From assembly GCA_036267635.1 (NCBI GenBank), contig DATAVR010000099.1, forward strand, positions 62,001 to 126,000: a DNA stretch of 64,000 nt. Direction: 5' to 3'. The position numbers and the translations under genes are program-made. Each line of letters begins with the position of its first letter. Positions within the stretch are counted from its first letter, which is position 1. Origin of the DNA: JADGRB01 sp036267635 (GTDB taxonomy: Bacteria; Myxococcota_A; Polyangia; Fen-1088). Below are positions 41,031-48,208 of the stretch, piece after piece. The notes under the pieces are model-generated. The model was given only the letters and a program-made list of their open reading frames with translations. It ran no database searches and was not told where the DNA came from.

Positions 41031-41783
41031 TCAGAACTGCGCGGCGCCGGCGAGGGAAATGACCTTGATGCCGTCGTCGCCCGCGGTGCAGTCCCCCTGG
41101 TTGCTGCTGCACCACTCTTCTTTCAGGTAGTCGAAGTTGACCAGTCCACCCAGCGACAGGGCATCGGAGAGACGGAAGAACGCCCCCAGATTGGCTCCGA
41201 CCAAGAAGCCCTCGCCACCGACGCTGACGTCCACGTTGTAGTACGCAGAGCTCGCCGACACGCTCTCGGAGTCATAAAAGAAGCCCAGCTTCGGACCCAC
41301 CACTATCTCCGCCGTGGGTGCCACCTGCAGGTGGTAGAGGGGAGCGGCCGAGACCTGAATGACGTAAGCACTCACGCTCGCGCCGTCCGGAACGTTGCTG
41401 AAGTTCCAGAGATCGAACAGCGCCTCGGCATTGAAGGAGACCTGCTCGTTCAGTCGGGCGCCGATGAGGCCACCGACCCGCAGCCCGGGGCCCGTGCCGG
41501 AGTTGTCGTTCTGGATGGAATGAATGCCGATGAACGGCATCGCCAAGAACGGTTTGTAGGGTGCCATAGCCGGCTGGGCGGCCGGCGTGTACTGCGGGGG
41601 AGCGCCCGGCGGCGGTGTGGCCACGTACGCACCAGGCGGCGGCGCGTTTGGATCCGCGGCGGGGGGATATCCCGCGGGCGGCGCGGCGTCCTGCGCCCAC
41701 GCGGCCGAAAGGCCGGCGATACCGGAAACCAGCAGTCCAGCTACGAACGACCCGAATCTAATCGAGCGATTGCGAGAGATCAT
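41031..41783 (-). CDS. Outer-membrane beta-barrel protein
   Basis: 250 residues with a signal peptide (GSFVAGLLVSGIAGLSAAWAQ) and a Pro/Ala-rich segment (about 32-75), then a barrel-like body (FLAMPFIGIHSIQNDNSGTG, LYHLQVAPTAEIVVGPKLGFFYDSE in alternating strands, GLVNFDYLKEEW) ending VISLAGAAQF with a terminal Phe. A CSSNQGDC pair could form a disulphide in a loop. Architecture matches the barrels at 473 and 1977: signal, Pro-rich spacer, barrel. Function unknown. AAAGGA precedes the ATG. The 180-bp upstream gap holds a short GCGAT repeat. Confidence 0.7.
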   Translation of the reverse strand: MISRNRSIRFGSFVAGLLVSGIAGLSAAWAQDAAPPAGYPPAADPNAPPPGAYVATPPPGAPPQYTPAAQPAMAPYKPFLAMPFIGIHSIQNDNSGTGPGLRVGGLIGARLNEQVSFNAEALFDLWNFSNVPDGASVSAYVIQVSAAPLYHLQVAPTAEIVVGPKLGFFYDSESVSASSAYYNVDVSVGGEGFLVGANLGAFFRLSDALSLGGLVNFDYLKEEWCSSNQGDCTAGDDGIKVISLAGAAQF

Positions 41784-41929
41784 GAGGGGATCCTTTCTCA
41801 GAGAGGCCCGTCTGCCATTGCCGTTTCAAACAGAGTTGCAGCGGGAAGAACGTCCGAACTGCTGATAGTTCCTCGTCCGCGGCAGGTAGCGTAACGCACG
41901 TCGCAATTTCGGTAAACTATCGTCACTCT

Positions 41930-41947
41930 GCGATGCGATGCGATGCG
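41930..41947. repeat. GCGAT pentanucleotide repeat (3.6 copies)
   Basis: GCGAT is repeated in tandem just beyond the 3' end of the pirin gene, between it and the barrel gene's promoter region. Too short to interpret. Confidence 0.6.
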
Positions 41948-41963
41948 GGCCAGCGCGGCGCGC

Positions 41964-42926
41964 TCAGCCGGCGACCAGGCGGCCCGAGCGGTAGTCGTCG
42001 ACCGCCTGACGAATCTCGTCGTCGGTGTTCATCACGAACGGACCGTAGCGCGCGACCGGCTCACCGAGCGGTCGGCCGGCGAGACAGAGCATCCGGCCGC
42101 CCGCGTCCGAGCGCAGCGCCAGGAGATCGCCCGGTCCGAGCACGGCGAGCTGCCCCGCCCCGACCGTCGTGCGCGCGCCGCCGATCTGGACGCTCCCCTC
42201 GATGACGTAGACGAACGCGTTGTGCGCGGTCGGCAGCGCGCGCGACATTGCGCCACGCGGCGGCAAGCTGACGTCGAGCATCTCGGGCGCGGTGACGATC
42301 CCTTCCACCGGTCCGCGCTTGCCGTCGACCTCGCCGGCGACCAGGCGCACCGCCGCGTCGTCGACCATCGTCTCGACCACCCGGCCGGGGGCGATGTCCT
42401 GATAGCGTGGCCGGATCATCTTGTTCGCCGCGGGGAGGTTCACCCACAGCTGAAAGCCCCACATCCGACCCTTTTCCTGTTGCGGCATCTCCGAATGAAC
42501 GATGCCGTGCCCAGCGGTCATCCATTGCGCGCTGCCCGGGCCGAGGTGGCCGTGGTTGCCCATGCTGTCCCGGTGCTCCATCGCGCCGTCGAGCACGTAG
42601 GTCACCGTCTCGAAGCCGCGGTGCGGGTGGGTCGGGAAACCGGGCAGGTAGTCGTCGGGGTTCTCGGAGTGGATCTCGTCGAGCAGCAGGAACGGATCGA
42701 GCATCGGCAGCAGGCGCGAGCCGAGCGCGCGGCGCAGCCGAACCCCCGCCCCCTCGACGGTCGGTTGCGCGTCGACCAGGTTGGCCACCTCGCGCGGGCG
42801 CGGCGGACCGAGGGCGGCGGCGCGCGGCGCGTCCATCCGGCAGGCGGCGAGCGCGCCGGCCGGAATACCGAGGGCCAGCGCTTTGACGACGTCGCGGCGA
42901 TCGAGGTCGTCCGGGCCACGCCGCAT
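41964..42926 (-). CDS. Exported pirin-family protein
   Basis: 320 residues. The N-terminus DLDRRDVVKALALGIPAGALAAC combines a twin-arginine motif (R10-R11) with lipobox LAAC (Cys29), predicting Tat export and lipidation. The pirin bicupin follows: FLLLDEIHSENPDDYLPGFPTHPHRGFETVTYVLDGAMEHRDS has the metal-binding His-x-His-x4-E pattern, then GSAQWMTAGHGIVHSEMP and a second cupin to the end (AFVYVIEGSVQIGG). Pirins are normally cytosolic or nuclear redox or quercetinase-like proteins. The start is preceded by TAGCAT at 6 nt and no Shine-Dalgarno. Confidence 0.9.
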   Translation of the reverse strand: MRRGPDDLDRRDVVKALALGIPAGALAACRMDAPRAAALGPPRPREVANLVDAQPTVEGAGVRLRRALGSRLLPMLDPFLLLDEIHSENPDDYLPGFPTHPHRGFETVTYVLDGAMEHRDSMGNHGHLGPGSAQWMTAGHGIVHSEMPQQEKGRMWGFQLWVNLPAANKMIRPRYQDIAPGRVVETMVDDAAVRLVAGEVDGKRGPVEGIVTAPEMLDVSLPPRGAMSRALPTAHNAFVYVIEGSVQIGGARTTVGAGQLAVLGPGDLLALRSDAGGRMLCLAGRPLGEPVARYGPFVMNTDDEIRQAVDDYRSGRLVAG

Positions 42927-42932
42927 ACTGAA

Positions 42933-42938
42933 ATGCTA
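42933..42938 (-). promoter_or_regulatory. -10-like TAGCAT, leaderless start of pirin gene
   Basis: TAGCAT on the minus strand ends 6 nt before the ATG at 42926. The GAC microsatellite begins 12 bp further upstream, in the -35 area. Confidence 0.5.
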
Positions 42939-42949
42939 CCATGCTGCCC

Positions 42950-43003
<54 letters not shown>

Positions 43004-43077
43004 CGGACGAATGCTTCTCGGGCTGGAGTTGGAGATCGACGGATAGACCGTCTGTTCTGGCGCCGTGGAGTTCCTGA

Positions 43078-43083
43078 TATAAA
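43078..43083 (+). promoter_or_regulatory. TATAAA hexamer before cytochrome-like gene
   Basis: TATAAA ends 8 nt before the GTG at 43092 with no clear ribosome-binding site, similar in layout to the other putative leaderless starts, though the last base is A rather than T. Confidence 0.35.
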
Positions 43084-43091
43084 CGACGGAC

Positions 43092-44294
43092 GTGGCACGG
43101 CCCTGTTGGCGGATCGGGTTCTGGTTGGCGTCCGCGTTGGCGCTGTCGCTGAACGGGGCCTGCGGCGGCTCATCCGACACGCCGGCCTCTGATGCCGGTC
43201 GCGACGTGAAGCCGGCGCCGAGCGACGGCGGCGACGACGCGGCCAGTCCCGATGTGAGGCGCGACGCCGCCAGCGACACCACGGAGAAGGACGCCACGGC
43301 GACCGACGCCGTCGATGCCCTCGCGGCCGACTGCATGACCGGCCCGTCCGGCGAGCCGACCGAGCTCCGCTGCTCGGGGCTCTACGCCGACTGGGCGAGC
43401 AAGACCGTCGCCTCCGACGTGCGCCAATACGATCCTGGCCTGCACCTCTGGAGCGACGGCGCCAGCAAGACGCGCTGGATCTACCTGCCGCCGGGCACGA
43501 AGATCGACAGCTCGAACATGGACCAGTGGACGTTCAGCCCTGGCACCAAGGTCTGGAAAGAGTTCGTGGTCGGCGGCGTGCGGATCGAGACGCGCCTCAT
43601 CTGGAAACGGCCGTCCGGGGCCTGGTACCTCACGACCTACCGCTGGTCGGCCGACGGGACGAGCACCACCGAGCTCCTCACCGGCGAGCTCGACGCCGAC
43701 GGGAACGGCTACGAGGTGCCGACGCAGGGCGCCTGCCACGACTGCCACGACGGCCGCATCGATTCGATCCTCGGCTTCGAGGCGGTGGCGCTGTCGTCGC
43801 CGCAGGCCTCCGGCGTCACGATGGCGACCCTCACCGCCGGCAATCTCCTCACCGATCCGCCCGCAAGCCCGATCACCATCCCCGGCAACGCCACCGCCGC
43901 CGCCGCGCTCGGCTATCTCCACATGAACTGCGGCACCTCCTGCCACAACGGCGACACGGGCGAGGCGGGCTACACCGGTCTGCTCATGCGGCTCGACGTG
44001 GCGACCCTGGCGAGCGTCCAGACCACCAACACCTGGACCACCGGCGTAGGCGTGAACGCCCTCTTCCAGGTCGCGGGCCTGGCGGACCCGAGCCCGCTGA
44101 TCTTCGCCCCCTGCGATCCCGACGACAGCGCCGCCTACTACCGCATGGACCATCGCGACGACGTCGACGGCACGCCCGAAGGCACCCAGATGCCGCCCGA
44201 GGTCACACACAAGGTCGACACCGACGGCGTGGCGATGATCGCCGCCTGGCTGAACGGCCTCTCCCAGTGCGGCACGACCACCGCCGCGCCGTAG
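43092..44294 (+). CDS. c-type cytochrome-like surface lipoprotein
   Basis: 400 residues, GTG start. A leader (about 1-24) ends at GACGGSS, an imperfect lipobox, then an Asp/Ala-rich linker to about residue 78. The globular part contains HLWSDGASKTRWIYLPPGTKI, WKEFVVGGVRIETRLIWKR and TYRWSADGTSTTEL. One canonical haem-attachment motif is CHDCH (in GACHDCHDG) and one unusual CX3CH site is CGTSCH (in NCGTSCHNG). These blocks recall the SO2930-type cytochrome family of proteobacterial surface proteins. It might carry electrons at the cell surface. Haem loading at the second site is uncertain. Confidence 0.7.
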   Translation: MARPCWRIGFWLASALALSLNGACGGSSDTPASDAGRDVKPAPSDGGDDAASPDVRRDAASDTTEKDATATDAVDALAADCMTGPSGEPTELRCSGLYADWASKTVASDVRQYDPGLHLWSDGASKTRWIYLPPGTKIDSSNMDQWTFSPGTKVWKEFVVGGVRIETRLIWKRPSGAWYLTTYRWSADGTSTTELLTGELDADGNGYEVPTQGACHDCHDGRIDSILGFEAVALSSPQASGVTMATLTAGNLLTDPPASPITIPGNATAAAALGYLHMNCGTSCHNGDTGEAGYTGLLMRLDVATLASVQTTNTWTTGVGVNALFQVAGLADPSPLIFAPCDPDDSAAYYRMDHRDDVDGTPEGTQMPPEVTHKVDTDGVAMIAAWLNGLSQCGTTTAAP

Positions 44295-44329
44295 CACAGC
44301 CGCCATCATCGCCCGCCGAGACCACGTGC

Positions 44330-44335
44330 TAGCCT
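44330..44335 (+). promoter_or_regulatory. -10-like TAGCCT, leaderless start of 44343
   Basis: TAGCCT ends 7 nt before the ATG at 44343; the spacer CGGCGGC offers no clear Shine-Dalgarno. Confidence 0.45.
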
Positions 44336-44342
44336 CGGCGGC

Positions 44343-44612
44343 ATGTGCCGGAACATCAAGACGCTGTTCAACTTCGCGCCGCCCGCGACGGACGAAGAGA
44401 TCCGCTCGGCCAGCGAGCAGTTCGTGCGCAAGCTGAGCGGGTTCGCCCACCCGTCGCACGAGAACGAGAAGGCCTTCGCGCGCGCCGTCGACGACACCTT
44501 TCGTGTCGCCCGCCGTCTGGTCGATCAGCTGGTGACGCACGCTCCGCCGCGCGATCGCGAAATCGAGGCGGCCAAGGCCAAGGCCCGGTCGATCAAGCGC
44601 TTCGGCGCCTGA
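44343..44612 (+). CDS. DUF2277-family small protein
   Basis: 89 residues, standard for the family. It begins MCRNIKTLFNFAPPATDEEI, then SEQFVRKLSGFAHPSHENE and ends AKAKARSIKRFGA; this MCRNIKxLxNFxPPxT opening is highly characteristic. Members are widespread in Actinobacteria and proteobacteria and have no established function. No signal peptide. It is followed 22 bp later by the beta-propeller gene, which could be co-transcribed. Confidence 0.88.
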   Translation: MCRNIKTLFNFAPPATDEEIRSASEQFVRKLSGFAHPSHENEKAFARAVDDTFRVARRLVDQLVTHAPPRDREIEAAKAKARSIKRFGA

Positions 44613-44634
44613 GACGCCCGGGCCCTAGACGTCG

Positions 44635-45603
44635 ATGATCGTCTCCTTCGTCCTGCCGGCGCTCTTCGCCGCATCGATCGCACTGCCCGGCGGACCGCCG
44701 GTGGGGATGGACTACCTCGCCTGCGACGCGGCCCACGGCCGGGTCTGGGTGCCGGCCGGGAACACCGGCAACGTCGACGTCGTCGAGGTGGCGACCGGCA
44801 AGGTGACGACGGTCGGCGGTTTCCCCACCGCTCCCCCCCGTCGACCCGGCCGCCCGCGGATGGGGCCCAGCTCGGCGAGCGCCGGGGATGGCGTGGTCTG
44901 GATCGGCAACCGCGCCGACGGAACGATCTGCGCGGTCGATTCTCGCACCTTGGCGCGCGGCGCCTGTGTCCGGCTGCCGTCGATGCCCGACGGCCTGGCG
45001 TACGTCCCGACCACGCACGAGCTCTGGGTGACGACGCCGCGCGATCAGACGATCACCATCGTCGACGTCTTGGCGAAAAAACCGGCTGCGCCCGCGACGA
45101 TCAAGATCGACGGGGATCCCGAAGGGCTGACGGTCGATCCCGCGCGGGGGATTTTCTACACCAACGTCGAGGACAAGGACCGCACGCTGGCCATCGACGT
45201 CAAGACGCGGAAGATCGTGGCCAGCTGGCCGGCCGGCTGCGGCGCCGACGGGCCGCGCGGGCTGGCCATCGACGAAGCGCGAGGGCTGCTGTTCGTCGCC
45301 TGCACCGACGGCGCGGTCGCGCGCGATCTGCGCCACGACGGCAAGGAGGTGGGGCGGCTCAAGACGGCGGCCGGCGTCGACAACATCGCCTATTCCCCCA
45401 AGCGCGGCCTCTTGTTCGTCGCTTCGGGGAAAGACGGAACGCTCACCATCGCCCGGGTCGATCCGAAGGGCGCACTCAGGGCGATCGGTTCCTTCCCGAC
45501 GGCGCCCGGCGCGCGCTGCGTGGTGGTCGACGGCGACGGCACCGCCTACGTCGCCGATTCGGCGGGCGGGCGGTTGATCGTGGTGAAGCCACCGTCCCCG
45601 TAG
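44635..45603 (+). CDS. YncE-like beta-propeller protein
   Basis: 322 residues with a short signal peptide (MIVSFVLPALFAASIALPG). Repeated blade segments follow: YLACDAAHGRVWVPAGNTGNVDVVEVATGKV, VWIGNRADGTICAVDSRT, LWVTTPRDQTITIVDVLAKK, GIFYTNVEDKDRTLAIDVKTRKIV, LLFVASGKDGTLTIARVD and AYVADSAGGRLIVVK. This is the YVTN/YncE seven-bladed type, exported to the periplasm or surface. Ligand unknown. It converges with the DUF4142 gene 33 bp away. Confidence 0.8.
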   Translation: MIVSFVLPALFAASIALPGGPPVGMDYLACDAAHGRVWVPAGNTGNVDVVEVATGKVTTVGGFPTAPPRRPGRPRMGPSSASAGDGVVWIGNRADGTICAVDSRTLARGACVRLPSMPDGLAYVPTTHELWVTTPRDQTITIVDVLAKKPAAPATIKIDGDPEGLTVDPARGIFYTNVEDKDRTLAIDVKTRKIVASWPAGCGADGPRGLAIDEARGLLFVACTDGAVARDLRHDGKEVGRLKTAAGVDNIAYSPKRGLLFVASGKDGTLTIARVDPKGALRAIGSFPTAPGARCVVVDGDGTAYVADSAGGRLIVVKPPSP

Positions 45604-45636
45604 CGCGACGGCAATCGCCACGCGGAGGAGGCGACG

Positions 45637-46299
45637 CTACGGCGCGACGCCGGGGCGGCTGTCGATGCCGGTGTGCGTCCGACTGACGCCGGGCGGTTGA
45701 CCGGGCAGCTGCAGCGCGGGCGGCGGCGGCGCGGCGGGCAGCGTGGCGACCAGCGCCATCGCATCGGCCTGCTGCTGCAGCAGCGTGGGGGCGATCTCCC
45801 GCAGCATCGCCGCCATCCCCGGGGCCCGCGCCAGCGCCTGCGCCTTCTGCGTCTGGTCGAGCGCCGCCTGGTTGACGTTCACCATCTTGCTGGCGAAGTC
45901 GGTGTCGAAGCGCTCGGGCGTCGAGCTCACCAGGTCGACCCGGGTCAGCGGGCCATTGGCCATCGCGCCGGCGCCCAGGCGGATCTCGTCGACGTTCATT
46001 CCTTGCTCGCGCGCGTAGTTCATTATCTTCGCGTCGGCGGCGGCGCGAGCCCTCAACACCGAGGTGCCGAAGTCCCGGACCTCGGCGGTCGTCCCCCGCA
46101 GCTCGGCGATCGCGGCGTCCGCGATCGCCGACTGATTTTCCCGGTGCAGCTCCGTCAAGACCGTCTGCTCGCCGCTCCCGCGCTCGTCGAAGCGAGACTC
46201 AGGGGCCGGCGCGGCGGTCTCTGCCGCCACCCCAGCCGAAACGAGCAGACAAACCGCCGCCCCCGCGGCCCACCAACTGCCGAGCTTGGCTCTTCCCAT
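45637..46299 (-). CDS. DUF4142-family exported protein
   Basis: 220 residues from ATG 46299, with a strong GGGAGGTG site deciding the start over an ATG six codons upstream. A signal peptide (AKLGSWWAAGAAVCLLVSAGVAAE) is followed by the DUF4142 helical bundle, which resembles a ferritin-like four-helix core: LTELHRENQSAIADAAIAELRG, VRDFGTSVLRARAAADAKIMNY and FDTDFASKMVNVNQAAL. The C-terminus is Pro-rich. Members are periplasmic and of unknown function. Confidence 0.8.
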   Translation of the reverse strand: MGRAKLGSWWAAGAAVCLLVSAGVAAETAAPAPESRFDERGSGEQTVLTELHRENQSAIADAAIAELRGTTAEVRDFGTSVLRARAAADAKIMNYAREQGMNVDEIRLGAGAMANGPLTRVDLVSSTPERFDTDFASKMVNVNQAALDQTQKAQALARAPGMAAMLREIAPTLLQQQADAMALVATLPAAPPPPALQLPGQPPGVSRTHTGIDSRPGVAP

Positions 46300-46389
46300 C
46301 GCCCACCTCCCCCTCATCCTTGAAAGCTGATCCTCCCTGAATGCTTATCCTCGTGCCCCCGGCGTCAAGCCCGAGCGTCGATCGCGACG

Positions 46390-46395
46390 TATACT
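46390..46395 (+). promoter_or_regulatory. -10-like TATACT, leaderless start of 46402
   Basis: TATACT, a near-consensus -10 hexamer, ends 6 nt before the ATG at 46402, with no Shine-Dalgarno in CGAGCT. Confidence 0.6.
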
Positions 46396-46401
46396 CGAGC
46401 T

Positions 46402-46620
46402 ATGAGCAAGTTTCGCGGGACGGTTCGCAGGAACGATCTCGAAGGCGGGCATTGGCAGCTGGTGGCCGACGACGGCACCACCTACGTGCTCGACGGCGCG
46501 ACAGGCGGGATCGAGCAGGACGGCGCCAAGGTCGAAGTCGACGGCGCCGTCGATCGCGAGGCGATGGGCTTCGCGATGACCGGTCCGACGCTGCGCGTGA
46601 AGAGCGGAAAAAAGATCTGA
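46402..46620 (+). CDS. Small beta-rich protein, DUF5818-like
   Basis: 72 residues: SKFRGTVRRNDLEGGHWQLV, ADDGTTYVLDGATGGIEQDG, AKVEVDGAVDREAMGFAM and TLRVKSGKKI. This 'G-x-W-x-L-x-x-DDG-x-x-Y-x-L ... G-x-x-V-x-V-x-G' pattern is a compact OB-like beta-barrel seen in many small bacterial proteins; DUF5818 is my best guess. No signal peptide. It is expressed ahead of the DUF2252 gene (26 bp away), although that gene has its own promoter-like hexamer. Confidence 0.6.
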   Translation: MSKFRGTVRRNDLEGGHWQLVADDGTTYVLDGATGGIEQDGAKVEVDGAVDREAMGFAMTGPTLRVKSGKKI

Positions 46621-46631
46621 CCGTCCTGGTC

Positions 46632-46637
46632 TAAAGT
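46632..46637 (+). promoter_or_regulatory. -10-like TAAAGT, leaderless start of 46646
   Basis: TAAAGT ends 8 nt before the ATG at 46646. The spacer ends in GGCGG, too close to the ATG to be a good ribosome-binding site. Confidence 0.45.
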
Positions 46638-46645
46638 ACCGGCGG

Positions 46646-47731
46646 ATGGAGGACATTCGCCGGGCCACCCGCCGCTACGAGCAGTGGTTGGGCGGGCTGA
46701 TTCCGCTGGTGCGCGCCGATCTGCGCGCCAAGCACGCACGCATGAGCCTGGGCCCGTTCTTCTTCATGCGGGCCACGTTCTACCGCTGGTGCCAGCTCTG
46801 GCAGGCCAAGACCAAGGAGAGGGGAGAGGCGGCGCGCGGGGTTTTGGTCGGCGCGGTGGGCGATCTGCACCTCGAGAACTTCGGCACCTGGCGGGACACC
46901 GACGGGCGGCTCATCTGGGGAATCAACGACTTCGACGAGACGACGCCGCTCCCCTGGACCCAGGATCTGGTGCGGCTGGCGGCCAGCGCGCACCTGGCGA
47001 TCTTCACCGATCACATCGCGGTGCGCCGGCGCACCGCCTGCGAGGCGATCCTCGAGGGCTACCGCGACGGCGTCGAGGTGGGCGGGCGGCCGTTCGTGCT
47101 CGAGGAGACGCACGGGTGGCTGCGCGACGTCGCCACCAGCGAGCTGCGCGACCCGACGACGTTCTGGGAGAAGATGAACGGGCTGCGAACCGCGCCCGAC
47201 GTCGATCGCGGGGCCGCCGCCGCCATCACGGCCGCCATGCCGGCGGGCGATCTGCCGATTCGCTTCGTCCGGCGGGTGGCCGGCATGGGGAGCCTCGGGC
47301 GGCCGCGCTTCGTCGGCATCGCCGACTGGCGCGGCGGGCGCGTCGCGCGCGAGGCGAAGGCGACCGCGCCGTCGGCCTGGGTCTGGGCGTGCGGCGCCAC
47401 CGCCGACGGAACCGACCGCTACACCCAGATCATCGCCCGCGCCGTCCGCGTCCCCGATCCGACCGTCCGGATCGTGAACGGCTGGTTGGTGCGGCGCCTG
47501 GCGCCCCACTGCGCGCGCATCGAGCTGGTCGATCTTCCGTCGAGCCGCGACGAGGAACGGCTGCTCTACGCGATGGGATTCGAAACGGCGAACGTGCACC
47601 TGGGGACGCCGCGCATCCGCGCGATCTTGCGCAAGCAGATCGCCGCCCGCCGCGGCCACTGGCTGCACGAAACGGCCAAGGAGATGGCCGAGGCGGTCGC
47701 GCGCGACTGGCGGGAGTGGCGGGCGGCCTAG
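46646..47731 (+). CDS. DUF2252-family kinase-like protein
   Basis: 361 residues. The family core is clear: MSLGPFFFMRATFYRW, then GAVGDLHLENFGTWRD (about 71-86) and IWGINDFDETTPLPWTQDLVRLAASAHLA, with GD-x-H-x-x-N and a downstream D-F-D that resemble the catalytic loop and metal-binding motif of aminoglycoside phosphotransferase-like kinases. Members are widespread, cytosolic and without proven substrate. The fold and Asp/His placement suggest a small-molecule kinase. No signal peptide. Confidence 0.85.
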   Translation: MEDIRRATRRYEQWLGGLIPLVRADLRAKHARMSLGPFFFMRATFYRWCQLWQAKTKERGEAARGVLVGAVGDLHLENFGTWRDTDGRLIWGINDFDETTPLPWTQDLVRLAASAHLAIFTDHIAVRRRTACEAILEGYRDGVEVGGRPFVLEETHGWLRDVATSELRDPTTFWEKMNGLRTAPDVDRGAAAAITAAMPAGDLPIRFVRRVAGMGSLGRPRFVGIADWRGGRVAREAKATAPSAWVWACGATADGTDRYTQIIARAVRVPDPTVRIVNGWLVRRLAPHCARIELVDLPSSRDEERLLYAMGFETANVHLGTPRIRAILRKQIAARRGHWLHETAKEMAEAVARDWREWRAA

Positions 47732-47755
47732 CGAGCGCCCCGACGGATCGCCCGG

Positions 47756-48208
47756 CTAACCGCCGAGAATTTCCATCCGCACCGTCACCACGCCCTCCTT
47801 GATCATCCCCAGCTTGCGCGCCGCCCCTTCGGAGAGATCGACGATCCGGCCGCCCGGGCAGCCGCAGCGGTCGTTGATCCGGACCGTCACCGAGTGCCCG
47901 TTGGCGCGGCTGACCCGCACGCGCGTGCCGAACGGCAGCGACGGAGAGGCGGCGGTCATGGCGTTCGGATCGAAGCGCTCGCCGGAGGCCGTCTTGCGCC
48001 CGGCGAAGCCGCGCCCGTAGTAGCTGGCGCGCCCCTCGGTCACGCGCCCGGCCGGTGGGCCGCCGCGCCGCGCGCCGGCCGCGGTCGCGCAGCCGAGCGC
48101 CACGCCGGTCGCGGCCACCGCGGCCAAGACCACGATCCGCAGGCGCGCCGCCCGCCGCGCCTCAACGAGGACGTTCGTGACCGCCTCCGCCGCCACCGGG
48201 CGGGCCAT
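47756..48208 (-). CDS. rlpA: RlpA-like double-psi barrel lipoprotein
   Basis: 150 residues. A leader with hydrophobic core IVVLAAVAATGVALGC ends in a lipobox. The RlpA domain follows: TEGRASYYGRGFAGRKTASGERFDPN, MTAASPSLPFGTRVRVSRANG and VTVRINDRCGC, with the catalytic Asp of the double-psi beta-barrel. RlpA is a lytic transglycosylase acting on denuded peptidoglycan at the septum; the C-terminal SPOR domain of the larger proteobacterial enzyme is absent, as in many short forms. The 5' end overlaps the sigma-54 regulator gene by 47 bp, so it is probably co-transcribed and coupled. A GTG at 48196 is an alternative start. Confidence 0.88.
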   Translation of the reverse strand: MARPVAAEAVTNVLVEARRAARLRIVVLAAVAATGVALGCATAAGARRGGPPAGRVTEGRASYYGRGFAGRKTASGERFDPNAMTAASPSLPFGTRVRVSRANGHSVTVRINDRCGCPGGRIVDLSEGAARKLGMIKEGVVTVRMEILGG

